A stretch of 64,000 nucleotides of DNA from Papilionanthe hookeriana x Papilionanthe teres (GCA_022702705.1 CM040425.1:5844001-5908000); one strand, 5' to 3'. Counted from the stretch's first letter, positions 34,100 to 48,018 are shown. Numbers and translations are program-made. The notes: generated by a model from the letters alone, not told the origin.

Positions 34100-35860
34100 A
34101 GGGGATAATTAAAGCATTAGTTCACTTAGCATAAGGGTATGAAATAAATGAATCATTTAATAACTATGATAAGTTCAAATGAACTCAAGGAAGCTCAAAA
34201 GGATTTTGAAATGTCTAGGTTCCCCCTAGGCCCATTTCACAAATCTTCTGGACTCCTTGTAGGACAACTAAACCTATCATATTTATTGAATGAAGAAATC
34301 CCTTAAATGTACAGGACCCACCAAGTTATGACATAGGGTTTAGTAGGCTTGTGACATACCTATCCATAGGTTTTACTTTCCTACAAAATATAAAGGTTTA
34401 TTGCAAAAATACTAATGTTTTAGGAGGAGGAACGAGAAGACTCGTCAGGTACACTTTTACAAGTTTTCAGTACTTCCTTTGCTTTACTTGCTTATAAGCT
34501 TGCATGTTAAACAACAATGTCACCCTGCATGAAAACCAAAACTTCAAGGATATCCACAAAACCAAAACTAAAATTAAATTAAAACAAAAAAAATATAAAA
34601 TTCACCACCACAACATTCAAAATATAAGACAACTCAAAATTTAATCACAAACAAAAGAAAAATCACAATTGAAACTAAATTAAAATATCTCTAACGGATG
34701 ATTGGGAATACCTCGGAGGATGCAACCTATGACTGCTAACGGGATTTCTCATGGTCTAAATGAAAGTACGGAACTCATTAATTCGAGTTTAGTAAATTCA
34801 TCTGGACTAAGTGAATCCGAAGAAAGTAGTGGTGCCGGGATGATGGAACCACAGGATCTTAGCCGGTTCTACTTGATCAACTTAAAAATATTGTCCCATA
34901 ATAAAACATTAAGACACCTCAAATTAAACACTTCTAAAACATGAAACTTCTCTTTTTTTACAATTGACACTTCTTTAAACTAAACTTGCTATGACGAGGA
35001 GCTTGAAGCATGCACAGTGGGCAGCACGATCATCTTCAACAACAAAAAGCCTTAGAAATTAAAACAATAAGCCATTGGACTTTGAGGTAGCACCCAATGC
35101 GGCATAAACCCTCACCTTATCTTTTTAGGCCTTTGCATGACCATGTTGTGCAATATAAGCCCTAACTCGTCTTAGGATTCCGAGGTTGTCATCGAGTATG
35201 ACATAAACCCTCCTATCTTCCAGGCTATTCACATGATCGGTATCAAGTGAGTGTAAGCCCTAAATAATAAAATTTATAGGATGAAACACCAAATAAATAT
35301 CCCAAATTGAAGCCAAACCATAGGATAGTTCGAGAAAACAGCAAGATCACTCTTAGATCTATGTCTTTCCCCTAGTCTTTCCTTCCTTTGGACTCCTACA
35401 AAATTGTTCTGAAATTTGTGCCACTCACTTATTGAATCTCTTATTACCACATTTTCTTGAGGAACCTTACCTTTTTGGAAGTCATGAATACAAATTTTTC
35501 CTGATCTATATCAAGAGTTTTCTTAGGTGACTTTGGTTATCTAAGATGTAATTAATTATAGGGGCTTGCCCTTATAAGAAACTTAAAAGACCACTCAATA
35601 TTAGATAGGGAAAATTTTCGGTTGACATAATTAACTAACTTTACATAATTCCTCCATATTAGATAGGGAAAATTGTCGGTTGACATAAACAGTTCGCAAA
35701 CCAAACGAATATCATAGATTCTTTAGTTTATTTGATCAACCTCGCTAACAAGCAATGTGTCCATTCTTTGGGATATACACATAGCTTGTAGCGAAGTGCT
35801 TGATTATTTTAAACTATCAATTATATGAGATCAGTTTGATTTCATATTTTTAAATAAAAA
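34100..35860 (+). repeat. Left arm of a large inverted repeat
   Basis: Reverse-complement matches link this arm to 38,110-39,905. Examples: CTTATGCTAAGTGAAC (reversed, near 34,122) with CTTATGCTTAATGAAC at 39,882; GGACTAAGTGAATCCGA near 34,803 with its complement near 39,165; GGGCTTGCCCTTATA near 35,562 with TATAAGGGCAAGCTCC at 38,360; and GAAATCAAACTGATCTCA-like text at both inner ends. The arm also has an internal duplication of ATTAGATAGGGAAAATT (35,600 and 35,660). Arm limits are approximate. Confidence 0.75.
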
Positions 35861-38109
35861 ATGATATTTATTAAATTAAATATGCTTCATCTAAAAGCAC
35901 GAAGGGTTCACTTTAACAGCCAACAATTTTCTAGCAACTCCAATGAGGATTTTGTTTCTCTCTTCATTAAAATCAGGAAATATTACATTCATACATCAGT
36001 AATGAGTTCATGTCCTTCTTGAACCAGATTACCATTCTTCCTTTGATATACTTCACCCATTTCTTTCTTGGGGAAGTACGATCAAGTTTCCTCGATTTCA
36101 AGACCATCTATTTAACCATCCTTAAACAGAGGGGGTTCAGGAATCTTTAGGTTCCTTCTTGATTTTTGTGGGGTCGGATCCCCAATAGGTGTGTCGGCGA
36201 ACAAGTTTCACCAGGGCAATGTGTGTCGTGAAGGGGATCCAGGACGGGGTCCCATACTTCACCTCCTCTTTGTGCTTCCCGTGTTCAATCATGCTATCAT
36301 TAGATTGAGCCTTTCGTTATTGAAATCCTAAAACTCTTTTTAATAAATTTATGAAGATTTAAATATTAAAAAAAGTAAAATAAATAAATAATAATAATAA
36401 AATTTCAAGATTAAATGAAATTTTTATTTGGTGGCTATCCTAAAAGTTCTGTTTTTATTTTTGTCTTGATTTTGTTATTTTAATGTTGTTTGTTTTGTTT
36501 TGTTTTATCAATGTTGTTGTTTTAATGTCATTGTGATTTTGTTTTGTTTTGTTGTCTTTTGTCTCGTCTTAGGAATGTCGTCCTGCAAAACAGAGTTAGC
36601 ACATCCTATAACATGCAAAAGAAATCTAAAGCGAAGTTAATTTCATCATTTCATTTTAATTGTCCCGCAAAAATATAGTTAGCACACCCTATGATTTGCA
36701 AAGGAAATCTAAAATGAAATTAATCTTCATCTTGTAAAGGAGAACAGTGTCAGATTTAAAAGAAATAATGTCAATTTTATTTCTTTAGTTTTTTTATTTT
36801 TTTAGTTATATTTTAGATAACCCGGTCAAGATATTACTGGCTCAGTCATCCCAAGGTCATCAGGGGCCGTAATCTACTTAGTCTGAAAGGTGTTTAAACC
36901 AGGACCAGAAGATTTCTATCAGTAACCAGGATTGTGTCGTCCGAGAAACTTCATAAATTAAGAACACTGGTGTTTAAGTTGCATTCGGTGATGTTTGTTC
37001 ATTAAGGTTTCATTTAAGTTTTAGTGTCTTTTTGCAATTTTAGGTTTGAAAAATTTTAGATTGTTTACGATTTCTTAAGATTTTTATGTCATTACATGTA
37101 TTTTGAACTTAAAGTTTTAAATTTGATGTGTTTTAGATTTATTGTCAATTAAATCTAAATTTTTGATTAGATTTGAGAAATCATTTTTGAGATTTGATTA
37201 GATCTAGAAATTTAGATTCAATTTATTTGAATTTAAAGATTTAGATGTAATGATATTTTTTTTAAATTAGATTCAATGTCATAAATTAGACTTTAGAATC
37301 TTAGATTCGGTGTCTTTCGAATCTTTATTAAGTCTAATTACAAAATCTAACCAAAGTTAGATTTTAAAATGTCATTTGAATCTAGAAGAAGTGTTAAGTT
37401 TAGTATGAATTAGACTTAGATAAAGTCATTTGATAATCAGATTCAATGTCGTTTAAATATGAATATCTTTGATTTGGTCTTTAAAGTAGTTTGAATCAAA
37501 ATTTATTTTTAGTTTGATGTGGTTTAAATTTAACCTCGGTTTAATTTGGATTGAACCTGAATTAATCTCAAGTTCATGTTTATTGGATTAGATTAACTTG
37601 AGTTCATGTCTGTTTGAACTTAAGTTAATAATGTTGATTTAGGTGCGATTTAAGTTAAATTTTAATTTTGGTTGATCTTAACACTAAGCTAGATTTGCCA
37701 AACTTATAAGTTTAATTTAGATTGAATCTTAAGTTTGATTGATCTTAATGTTGAGTTGGGTTTAGTTTAAATAAGTTTAATTTAGATTGAACTTAATGTT
37801 GAATTAAGTTCAATTTGGATCGAACTTAATGTCGAGTTGAGTTTGATTTTGATCAAACTTAATGTTTTTGTTAAAAAAGTTCAAATTAGATTGAACTTAA
37901 TGTTGAATTAAGTTTAATTTGGGTTGAACTTGATTTAGGTCAAACAAGTTAGATTCAAGTTTGGTCGAATCTAAACTTAAGGTTGACTTAAGTTTAATAT
38001 GGGTCGAACTTAATGTCGGCGTATTTTTAGGGTTTTAAAATTTAATTGAAGTATATATATATAATTTTTGGAAAATAGCATTTGATTTTTGAAAATAACT
38101 TTAAGTTTG
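35861..38109. repeat. Spacer of the inverted repeat
   Basis: No gene seen. It contains a ~68-bp segment repeated at 36,581 and 36,663 (TGCAAAAC/GCAAAAAT, then AGTTAGCACA, then GAAATCTAAA), a GC-richer part at 36,160-36,290 (CCCAATAGGTGTGTCGGCG), and at 37,100-38,000 degenerate repeats of TTGAACTTAA type that look like the reverse complement of 15,900-16,280. Confidence 0.6.
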
Positions 38110-39905
38110 AAAATTTTAAGATATGAAATCAAACTGATCTCACATCCCAAATAGTTTATATAAACCAGCACCGCATCACAAACTGTGTATCGATCCCGAG
38201 GAATAGTCACACTGCTTGACGATGGGGCTTGATTAAATAAACTAAAAGATTTGTGACATCCGTTTGGTCCGCGAACCAATTTTATAAGCCGACAGGTTCC
38301 CCTGCTTAATATAAAGGAATTAAGCAGGGTTTATATTACCTGGGTTCTTAAAGTTCCCTATAAGGGCAAGCTCCTATAGTTAATTACATCCTAAATGACA
38401 GGAATCGTTTAGGAAAACTCTCGATAATGATCAGTGGTTTTGCTCTCAAGAATTTCAAAGTTTAAGGTTTTCAAAGGATTGAATTTTGGAATTTCAATAG
38501 GGAATGGATCGAGTTTGGAAGAGTTTATTTTAAGAGTCCAATAGAAGAGAAGTAGGAGAAGCTGAGGATCCAAGAAGAATCTTGGCAACTTCCCAAACTA
38601 TCCTATTGTTTCGGCTTCAATTTGGGAGTTCATTTAATGTTTCATCTTACTCGTTTTAATTAATTAGGACTTATATTTGTATGACACAATCATACAAACA
38701 ACCTTGAAGATGTGAGGGCTTATGTCGTACCAAACGACTACCTCGGAGTCCTAAGACCGGTTAGGGCTTAATTTGCATAAGACAATTATGCAAATGCCTA
38801 AAAAAAAGTTGAGGATTTATGTTGCACTAGGCAAACTACCTCGAAATCCTATGGCTAGTTGTTTATTTATAAGAAAAGAGAGTTGCTGTTGAAGATCCGC
38901 TGTTTGCTCTTTTGAACATGTCCTTCCGCATCCTTGATCGTGTTTCCCTTTGGTGTATTGCCTCGAGCTCCTTGTTGTTGCAGAGGTTTAGTTTTAGAAG
39001 TCATAAATCAGGAGATGAGAAAAGTGTTCTGGTTTAGAGAAATCTTAAAATCCATGTGTTTTTTAATGTTTTAATTAAAACAAATCTTAAAGTTGATTAT
39101 AACAACACCTATTAAGATCCCACGGTTCCATCCTTCCGGCATCGTTATTTTTATCGGATTCACTTAGTCCAGATGAATTTGCTAAACTCAACTGAATGAG
39201 TTCCACACTTTCATTTAGACCGTGGGAAATCCCATTAGCAACACGTAGGTTACATCATCCGAGGTATTCCCGATCATCCAACAAGACTTTTTAATTTAGT
39301 TAAAGTTGTAGTTTTTGTTATTCTGTTTGTGATTAAATTTTGAGTTGTTTTATATTTTGAATGTTGTGGCGGTGAATTTTATCTTGTTGTGACTTTTAAT
39401 TTAGTTTTGGGTTTCAGTTTTGTGGCTATCCTAAAGGTTTCAGTTTTCATGCAACAATCTTATTTATCATGCAAGAGAAGTAAAGTACAGTACAGGTAAG
39501 TAAATTGCATCAAAATAAAAATGTACCTGGTAGGGTCTTCTCGTCATTCCCAGCCGAGACCTTAGTATTGCATTGCATATATGTGTTTATAATTTTGCAG
39601 AAATTAAAGCATGCCAGAAAACAGGAAGAAGTAAAACTAACAAGAAGTAACTACTCAATCCTATGATGTCTATGTGAATTCCTATATTGTGTTTCAATGA
39701 ACTTTGTTAATTTAATTGAGGATGGTTTCGTTAAGCAGACATATTAAGTTTAATAGACTTCAGAGGTATCCAAACAGTCAAAGAAGGATGCAGGTCCATG
39801 CTTCCCTCTCATATCCTAATGAAAAGTCTCGGGCTCATTTAGACTTATTACGTTGCTTAACAATTCACCCTACCTATACACTTATGCTTAATGAACACTG
39901 GTGTT
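38110..39905 (-). repeat. Right arm of the large inverted repeat
   Basis: Partner of 34,100-35,860 in reverse complement. Coding potential is low; the open stretch at 39,716-39,913 lies inside the repeat and resembles no protein family. Confidence 0.75.
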
Positions 39906-40375
39906 CGGGGTAGGTTGGGGCATATGGGTTTAGGTGTGGTTTGGGTTTGTATTTGGTGGTAACTGGTAGTTTGATTTGGACTTATGGGAGTGCTGTGAAG
40001 AGTTTGTGGTTTTTAATTGAGTTTGATTTTAGTTTAGGGATTGGAGGATTTGAATTTGGTTTGGTTTGTATTTGGTTTGGGTTTGAACTAGGTTTGGTTT
40101 TGGTTTGAGTTTTGGTTTTGGTTTGGTTTGAGTTTGATTTTGGTTTGATTTTGGTTTTGGTTTATGTTTTGGTTTGGTTTTGGTTTGATTTTGGTTTGAT
40201 TTGAGTTTGGAATGTGGATTGGGAAGGTTACGTGGACATCGGGTAAAATTTGGGTTACTCCATGCATTCACTAAGCATAAGGGTATTCTTGTTATGTTTT
40301 CTACACCAAGTTGTGATTTCCTAGGGACCTTTATAAAGGGAAAAATGAACCATGCCTCAGGAGGCCTATCCTAGG
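39906..40375. repeat. G/T-rich repeats of TTTGGTTTGG type
   Basis: Low-complexity DNA (GGTTTGGTTTGAGTTTGG and variants) from about 39,920 to 40,210, then a short unique-looking part with CCTTTATAAAGGG at 40,329-40,341, a palindromic TATA-like sequence. Not the telomere repeat TTTAGGG. Confidence 0.6.
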
Positions 40376-42880
40376 TTTGATTGTTATCGTGTTGGTATTG
40401 TATTGTGGTCGAGATTGTTGTTGTTGTGATTGTTGTGTTGGTTGTGTTGTGTTATTGTTGTATGTTATTATTTTATTTTATTTTTGTCTTGTGTTATTGT
40501 TATTATTTATTTATGTATTATGTTATTACTGTTTATATTGTTATGTATTATTATTATTTTGTTATTGTTTATTATTTATTTGTTGTTATGTTATTTAAAA
40601 ATTATTATCTTTTATTTGTAATTAAAATTATTATTATCCTTATTATTTATTTAATTTATTATCTTATTTAATTCATTGTGATTTATTTACTTTATTATCA
40701 TTTATTTATTTAACTAATTGTTATTAATTTTAATTTAATTTTACTTTAATTTATAATTACTTAATATTTATTTATTTAAATTATTATTTTTGGTTTTTGT
40801 TTAATTTATTTTATTATTTAATATAATTTAATTAATTTAATTTATTTTATTTTATCTTATTTAATTTAATTTTATATTTTATTTACATTATTATTTTATT
40901 TTATTTAATTTGATTTAGTTTAATTTAATTTAATTTAATTTATTCAATTGATTTAATTTAATTTAATTTATTTTAATTTATTGTTTATTTACATTATTGT
41001 TTAATTTAATTTAATCTAATTTAATATATTTAATTAATTTAATTTAATTTAATTTATTATTTATTTACATTATTAATTTAATTTATTTAATTTGTTTATT
41101 TAATTTATTTAATTTACTTTTTATTTATATTATTATTTAATTTAATTTAATTTAATATGATTTGATTAATTTAATTTATTTAATTTAATTTAATTTAATA
41201 TGATTTGATTAATTAAATTTATTTATTTTAATTAAATTTATTATTATTTACAATTATTATTTAACTTTAATTTAATATTCGGTTTTCATTAATTTATTTA
41301 ACTTAATTTAATTTATTTAATTTATCTAATTTATTTAGTTTAATTTAATTTATTATTTATTTACATTATCAATTTAATTTATTTGAATTTGTTTATTTAA
41401 TTTATTTAATTTAATTTTTATTTATATTATTATTTAATTTAATTTAATTTAATATGATTTGATTTATTTAATTAATTTAATTTAATTTAATTTATTATTA
41501 TTTACAATTATTAGTTAATTTAATTTAATTTAACTTAGTTTAATTTATTTTATTATTTACAATTATTATTTAATTTAATTTTTATTTATTTTTGGTTTTA
41601 TGTAACTTTAATTTAATTTTAATTTAATTTATTATTTATTTACATTATTATTTAATTTAATATACTTTAATTTATTTAATTTATTTAACTTATTATTTAT
41701 TTATATAATTGTTTTCGATTTATTTAGTTATTATTTAATTTAATTTGTTTAATTTAATTATTATTTATTTTTTGGTTTTATTTAATTTTAATTTAACTTA
41801 TTATTCATTCACGTTATTTAAATTACTTCAATTTATGTATATATATATATATATATATATCTGTGTGTGTGTGTGTGTTATTTATTTTATTATCCTTTAT
41901 GTTCATATCATTTAATATATATTTAAATTATAAGTTATTTTTATTTTAATTTATTATTGTTATTATTTAGATGTATATTTAAACTTATTATTTATATCTT
42001 TTATTTATCATTTATATTATTATTTATTTAATTATAAGGCTTTTCATTTTCTCTCTCCTTGATTATTGTTTTATTTCTTTTAAGTTATTATCATTTTCAT
42101 TAAGTTATAATTTATTAAATTTATTATTTACACATACATTTACATTTACATTATTTTAAAGAGGCATGACATTTTTCTTTGTTTATTTTTATTATTTATT
42201 TATTTATAAAGCCTTTCCTTCTTTCTTTTTATCATTCTCTCTCCTAAATTATTCTTTCTTTTATTTAAAGTTATTATTATTTATATTAAGTTATTATATC
42301 TTCAAATTATTATTTACATTTTTTAAAAAGAATGACATTTTTTTATTTACTTATTTTTATTATTTATTTATATTTACAATTATTATTTTATTTATTATTA
42401 TTATCATTTTCTTCTATTTTTATTATCTATTTAAGTTTATAGTTATTTATTCTATTCTTATCACATTATTTTTATTATTTACATATTGTTATTGTTCATA
42501 TATTATCATTATTCATTTAGTTATTTATATTTTAGTAGTATTTATTTAAATTTAATATAGTATAGTTATATTATTTTAAAATTAGTGTAGTTATTTTTAT
42601 TTAAAATTTAGTATGGTTATATTTTAAGTTTTAATGTTTTTTAGGTATTTAAAATTTTAGTATAGTTATTTTATTGAAATTTAGTAAAGTTATTTTATTT
42701 GAATTTACAATTATTTTATCACTTAGGTTTTTTTTTTACATTTGTTATTTATTATTTATTTACAATGTTATATGTTATTTTAAAATTTCCTTTGATTTTC
42801 TTTTGTTTTATTATTATTTCCTTTATGTTGTTTTACTTCCTTTAAAATTTAAAATTTATTTTTCAAGATAACAAAAACTA
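40376..42880. repeat. 2.5-kb T/A low-complexity tract (TTTAA units)
   Basis: Built mainly of TTTAATTTAATTTA, TTTATTTA and TTATTATTT words, with T in clear excess over A on the + strand. A (TA)n-(TG)n microsatellite sits at 41,838-41,880. Open frames here encode only Tyr/Leu/Ile/Phe-rich text and are artefacts of composition. Confidence 0.85.
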
Positions 42881-43622
42881 GGTGGTAGATTTGTAAATAT
42901 TTAAAATAGTTAACATAATTAGATGTTTTGCATGAAAAAGAAATCCTAAGGCTAAACATGGAAAGATTTAAAAATTAAATAGCTAAATAATTTGCATGAA
43001 AAAAAGGAATTCCTAAGCCTAAGCATGGAAATATTTTAAAAAGCATAAATTTTTGTAAAAAGAAAAACAACCTACACATGATTTTTGAAAATATACATGG
43101 AGATTTGTGATTCTAAATAGCTTGCATGAAAGAAAGAAAGCATGGAAATATTAAAACAAAACATGAAGATTTGTAAAAAGGAAATAATTAAAACATGCTT
43201 TTTTTTTAAAAAAAAAAAAGGAAACTATGTAGGGGAAGAAGAAGAAGGAGAGGAGGGAGGAGGTTACCTTGCCTTGGAAGAAGAAGAAGGAGAGGAAAAG
43301 GGGAAGGGAGGCTCACGGCTAGGAGATTGGGAGAAAGTGGGATGGTGAAGTGAGTGAAGTGAGTGAAGTGAGTAAATGTGTGTAAGGGAGTGTGTAAGAG
43401 AGTTTAAGTGGGATTATGGGGGAATTTAATGGGGAGGCTCACGGCTAGGAATTAAGGAGGGAGTGAGGGAGAGATATGGTGGAGGCATGGTGAAGGTGAG
43501 GAGAGTAGGGTGAGGTGGCGGGTAGGGTGAGGGAGAGGTGAGGGAGAAGTGAGGGAGAGGCATGGAAGTAAGATATTTTTCTTTTACTTTTTTTTATTTC
43601 ATTTATTTATTATATTTTTTAT

Positions 43623-43626
<4 letters not shown>
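42881..43626. other. Gene-free stretch with purine-rich repeats
   Basis: AT-rich DNA with repeated TTTGCATGAAAAA and AAGCATGGAAATA words (42,920-43,190), then a G/A-rich part: GAAGAAGAAGGAGAGGA at about 43,240 and 43,279, GTGAAGTGAGTGAAGTGAG near 43,346, and GAGGGAGAGGTGAGGGAGA near 43,526. CTCACGGCTAGGA occurs at 43,311 and 43,437. No gene recognised. Confidence 0.6.

Positions 43627-43691
<65 letters not shown>
43627..43691. repeat. (AT)n microsatellite, left of the LINE
   Basis: About 32 uninterrupted AT units, directly followed by T10 that is the LINE poly(A) tail read on the + strand. Confidence 0.95.
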
Positions 43692-43700
<9 letters not shown>

Positions 43701-43985
43701 TGGGGAAGGAGCTACACTTGGCTCCCTACATGTTGATTAAAAATATGAAGTTACAAAAGGGATCCCACAGGGAAGAAGAACCCACTACAACTCTACACCA
43801 AAAAGAAAAGAGACTAAGTAAAAGAAATAAACTAGTAAGAAAATGGCCACTCCCAAAAAAGAGAAAAAAATCAGCCCAGGAGTAAACACCCAAAAGAAAA
43901 TAAACCAAGTAAAAACTAAAAATTCTCCTACAGTAAATATAAACAGCCCTTAGCAGGTGCAGGGAGAGTAACAAATGCTGGAACA

Positions 43986-46900
43986 TCACTCCAAAATTCT
44001 GAAATGAGGAGCTTGGAAAGAGTCAGCCTGGATGAGTTGATGAAGCTGGGGAGGTAGAGTAGAAGAGACCATTATCTCTTGGGAAGATAAAGCTTTTTTA
44101 GCAATCCAATTAGCAGGTCTGTTACCTTCTCTGAAAGTAAAGTTAAATTGAACGATGAAGCTGGGCGACAAGGATCCGATTTTGTAAACCCAAGTGGAAT
44201 GGTGCCAAGGAGGGGGAAGGTCATTCTGAAAGTACTGTAATAATGTAGAAGAGTCACCTTCCACAATGATATATGACCACTGAAAAAGTGTAGCAATGTG
44301 AAGAGCCCAAAAAACAGCAGCCAATTCAGCTTCCAATGGATCAGCTGCAGTAGTGGGAGCCTGGAAGAAGAGCAAACCTTTCCCAGTATGGTCTCTGAAA
44401 ATGCCTCCAATGCCAGCAAACTGATTATTAAAAGCACCATCAGTATTGACTTTAATAAAAGGAGGGCTAGGAGCTTTCCAAAAGATCTTAATGACTTTGT
44501 GAAGCATAGGTCTATTGGCAGACAAGGAAGACTGTAGGATGTTTGGAAAGTTTTTAACAGAAATCAATTTTGAGATAAAAGTTAGGCAGTGGGTAACAAC
44601 CCTATCAGCTTTATGAAGCACCCCATCATATTTAACCCCATTTCTGTGCATCCAAATGAACCAAGCCACAATACAAGGGATCTCCCCAGCTTTAGCTTTC
44701 TGCCAGGAGTTCCAGGAAGCATTGAAATCTTGCCAATCTAACAGAAGCTGATTAATTTTCAATTTGCTGATCAGACCTGACCAAACCTCTTGAGAGAAGG
44801 GGCATTTGAAAAAAAGATGACTCAGAGTTTCTGAATTAACAGCACAGAGAAGGCATTTAGAAGGGCCTCTCAAACCTTTGAGTTTTAGAATATCATCAGT
44901 TGGGAGGAGCCCTTGGAAAATTCTCCAAATGAGGAAGGACATGGAGGGTGTAAGATATTTGTTCCATATGTTATTGCCCCAGCCAACCTGATTCCAAGAG
45001 TTGATAGTAGAATAAATATGCTTGGTAATGCTGCTATTTTTACCATTAATCCATCTGAGTTTATCAGGTTGAGACCTATCAAAAGGGATTTGAGCTACCT
45101 GATCCACAACAGAGTTAGCCAGTAAAAGTTTCAGTTTAGGAATGGACCAATTCATGTTGTCCCAACAGCATGAAATAGGGAAGTGGTCTTTGTTAATATT
45201 AGGTAGGGGAACCAATAGTTCCCTTTGACACCAATTGTCTTGCCAAAACAGGATATCACCCTTGCCCAACTCCCAGTAAATAAGAGATTCAGCAGTATCT
45301 TTGTTGATTAGCATATGTTTCCAGATTCTAGAAATACCTGTTTTGATTTGAGAGGTTAAGGGATGAGTGTTTCTGCAATATTTCCCTTCATGAATTGAGC
45401 CCAAAGAGAATTCGCTCCTCGAAATGAATCCATAGCTTACGTAAATTAACTTGTTGTAGATGTTTCAAGCCTTTAAAACCTAAACCACCAGCAACTTTAG
45501 GCAAGGCTACCCTTTGCCAGCTAGCCCAATGAAATTGTTTTCTTTGGCCATACCAAAGAAATCTGTTAAAGATTCTTTCAATCTGAATCCTGGAACTTTT
45601 CTTTAAGCAAGCCATCTGTAAGATATAAGAAGGGAAAGAGGTTAATATGCTATTCAGAAGTGTAATTCTGCCACCAGATGAGAGGAAGGAATTGGACCAA
45701 TTTGAGAGTTGAGTATTCAACTTGGCAATGATCTCCTCAAAATGAGTTTGTTTAGATCTGTCTTTGATAAGAAGAACCCCCAAGTACTTTAAGGGAAGGC
45801 TAGTTTTGACAAAGCCAGTGAATTCAGTGGTCCAGTGGATAATATTAGGATGGATGTTGTTAGGGAATAGCAATTCACACTTGTTTTTGTTGAAATGAAG
45901 GCCAGAAATCTGTTGAAACTTGTTGAGGCAGTACATCACCTTATTGACAGCAGCTTTAGAAGCTCTGGAAAATATCATTAAGTCATCAGCATATAAAAGG
46001 TGAGAGATATTAATATCTGACCTATGGTGGAATTGAGCATAAGGATGGTTAGAGACTTGAGTATCCAGTAGCCTGGAGAGATAGTCCATAACAATGATAA
46101 AAATGGTGGGAGAGAGTGGATCTCCTTGTTTAAGCCCTCTAGTGGCTCTAAAATCACCCCAGCATTTGCCATTAATCAGGATAGAGTGGTTATTATTCTG
46201 AAGCCATCTCTTTATGAGTGAACAGAAATCACTAGAGAAACCTCTAGCATGAAGCACCTGTAGAATAAAGTTCCAGTCAATAGTATCATAAGCCTTTTTA
46301 ATGTCAAGTTTGTAAATCAAGTTACCACCCCTAACAGGTCTGTCCAGATCCAACAAAATTTCTTGAGCAAGGAGGGCATTGTCAGCAATGGATCTGCCTT
46401 TAACAAAAGCCGATTGGTTGGGGCCGATAATTTGAGCAAGGTGAGGTTGCACCGCTCTACCAAGATTTTACTAATCACCTTACCGATAACGATGGTTAGA
46501 GCTAATTGGTCCGTAGTGGTTCCAAGCACTTGGGGGCATTGATCTTAGGCACAAGAACAATGGTGGATGCATGGAAGTATTGGGGAATGTCCCTTCCAGA
46601 AAAGAAGCTTTGGATAGCAGAGGTAACCTCAGCTTTGCAAGTGTGCCAGGTTTTTTTATAAAAGTCAGCACTATACCCATCTGGTCCTGCTGTTTTAGAG
46701 CTGTCAATAGAATTAAGTGCCACCCAAATTTCCTCCAGTTGAGGAATATCAGCTAATTGGAGAGACTGAGTGTAATTATATTCTTTATTAAACAGGCTAT
46801 CATCAATAGGAGATCTGCTGCCAGGCTTAAAAGTAAGAAGTTCCTGGTAATACTTGACAGCATCATTGGCAATAGCAGCTTCCTCATTCAGTAGAAGACC

Positions 46901-48018
46901 TTGATCATTTAAAATGGAATGAATAGCATTACATTTCCTTTTGAATTTTATCCATGCATGAAAGAATTTAGTGTTCCTATCTCCATCTTTGAATTTAGAG
47001 GTAGCAGCTTTTTGTCTAAGGAATTGGTCCCGCAGATCAATAAGAGTAAGTAGATGCTCTTGAGCGAGTGACCATCCGGCAATATTTAGTATCATCGTAA
47101 GGGCAGCAACTTCCAAAGAAGAGAGATCCTTCTCGACATTGTATAATGTTTTGAGTGATGTCACCAATAGTTTCCCAACTCCGGTGAGAGAGGACAGCGA
47201 ACAATTTCGATTGAAGATTCGAAGTCTGATAAAAGGATTGGAGTGGGGACAACCAGTCCACTGCTTAGAGATAATAGATTGAAATTGTGGGTGGGAAGAC
47301 CAGAAATTCAGGAATCTGAAATGGGGGGAACTGGTTGGGTTGGGGGGAGTAGTAATGGAAATAAGTAATGGTCTGTGATCAGACCCAGCAAAATTAAGAT
47401 GTGAAATGGTAGTATGGAGAAAGGTATGGTGCCAAGAGTTATTTGCCAGGAATCTATCTAATCTCTCCCAAATTTTCCCCTCCTCCAAGTAAAAGGGTTC
47501 CCTTGAAACCCCAAATCAAAAGATTTGCTCTCCGGATGTTATCATAAAACTCGGTAAGTTGGTTGAGATTAGGAGGCCTCGCCACTGCATTTTTCTATAG
47601 TAGAAGAAATGTTGTTGAAATCTCCACCCACAATCCAACTCGAGAGTTTCCCTTGAGCTGAGTAGATGAATTTCTTGCCGAGTTCTCTTCTTGCAGCTTT
47701 TAGTGCGAACTTCGCATATACAAAAGTTGTAGCAAAAGTAATACCATTAACCGTACAATGTAAATGAATCAGTTGAGGATGGTCCACAATAACTTTGCAA
47801 TGGAGTTCCCGCTCGCCGAGAACCCAGATTTTATTTGAGGAGTTAGTAAAAATGGAACAGCCAGCAAACCTGGAAAACAGTTTGGATTTGTGTTTGTGTA
47901 CCAATGGTTCTAGGAGCACAATACCCCAAAGTTGGTGTTTCTTAAAGAGATGCAATAGCCTTTTAAGAGATGAGGGGTGGGCCACACCCCTAATATTCCA
48001 ACATAAAAAGTTAAACAT
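43986..48018 (-). pseudogene. LINE ORF2: endonuclease, RT, zf-RVT, RNase H
   Basis: Starts MFNFLCWNIRGVAHPSSLKR at 48,018. The APE-like endonuclease shows WNIRG, GGDFNN and GSDHRP (47,388) but is broken at 47,569 and near 47,490. The 47,488-46,502 segment holds the link and DSSKTAGPDGYSADFY. RT is open at 46,452-45,388: IGPNQSAFVKGR, KLDIKKAYDTIDW, GLKQGDPLSPTIFI, LLYADDLMIF (catalytic YADD intact). From 45,404 to 43,986 follow the zf-RVT region (IWRIFQGLLPTDD, CLLCAVNSETLSHLFFKC) and RNase H (VNTDGAF, PLEAELAAV, VEGDSS). The fourth RNase H acidic residue seems to be Asn (PANWIAKKA; family usually PADWLA). At least three frameshifts. Confidence 0.9.

Noticed and set aside
34100..39905. A DNA transposon with long terminal inverted repeats
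   Set aside because: No transposase in the spacer, no clean termini or target duplication seen, and the arms continue modules of the larger region B/C repeat.
39716..39913. Possible small host gene
   Set aside because: Lies in an arm of the inverted repeat and its partner arm has no matching open frame; no family resemblance.
39920..40210. Telomere-like repeat
   Set aside because: Words are TTTGGTTTGG variants, not TTTAGGG.
40377..40671. Overlapping open frames rich in Val, Leu, Tyr, Ile
   Set aside because: They arise from T/A/G-poor low-complexity DNA; three frames are open together and none resembles a protein.
43549..43885. Open frames with Tyr-Ile repeats, also at 49,384-49,647
   Set aside because: Translation of (AT)n microsatellites.
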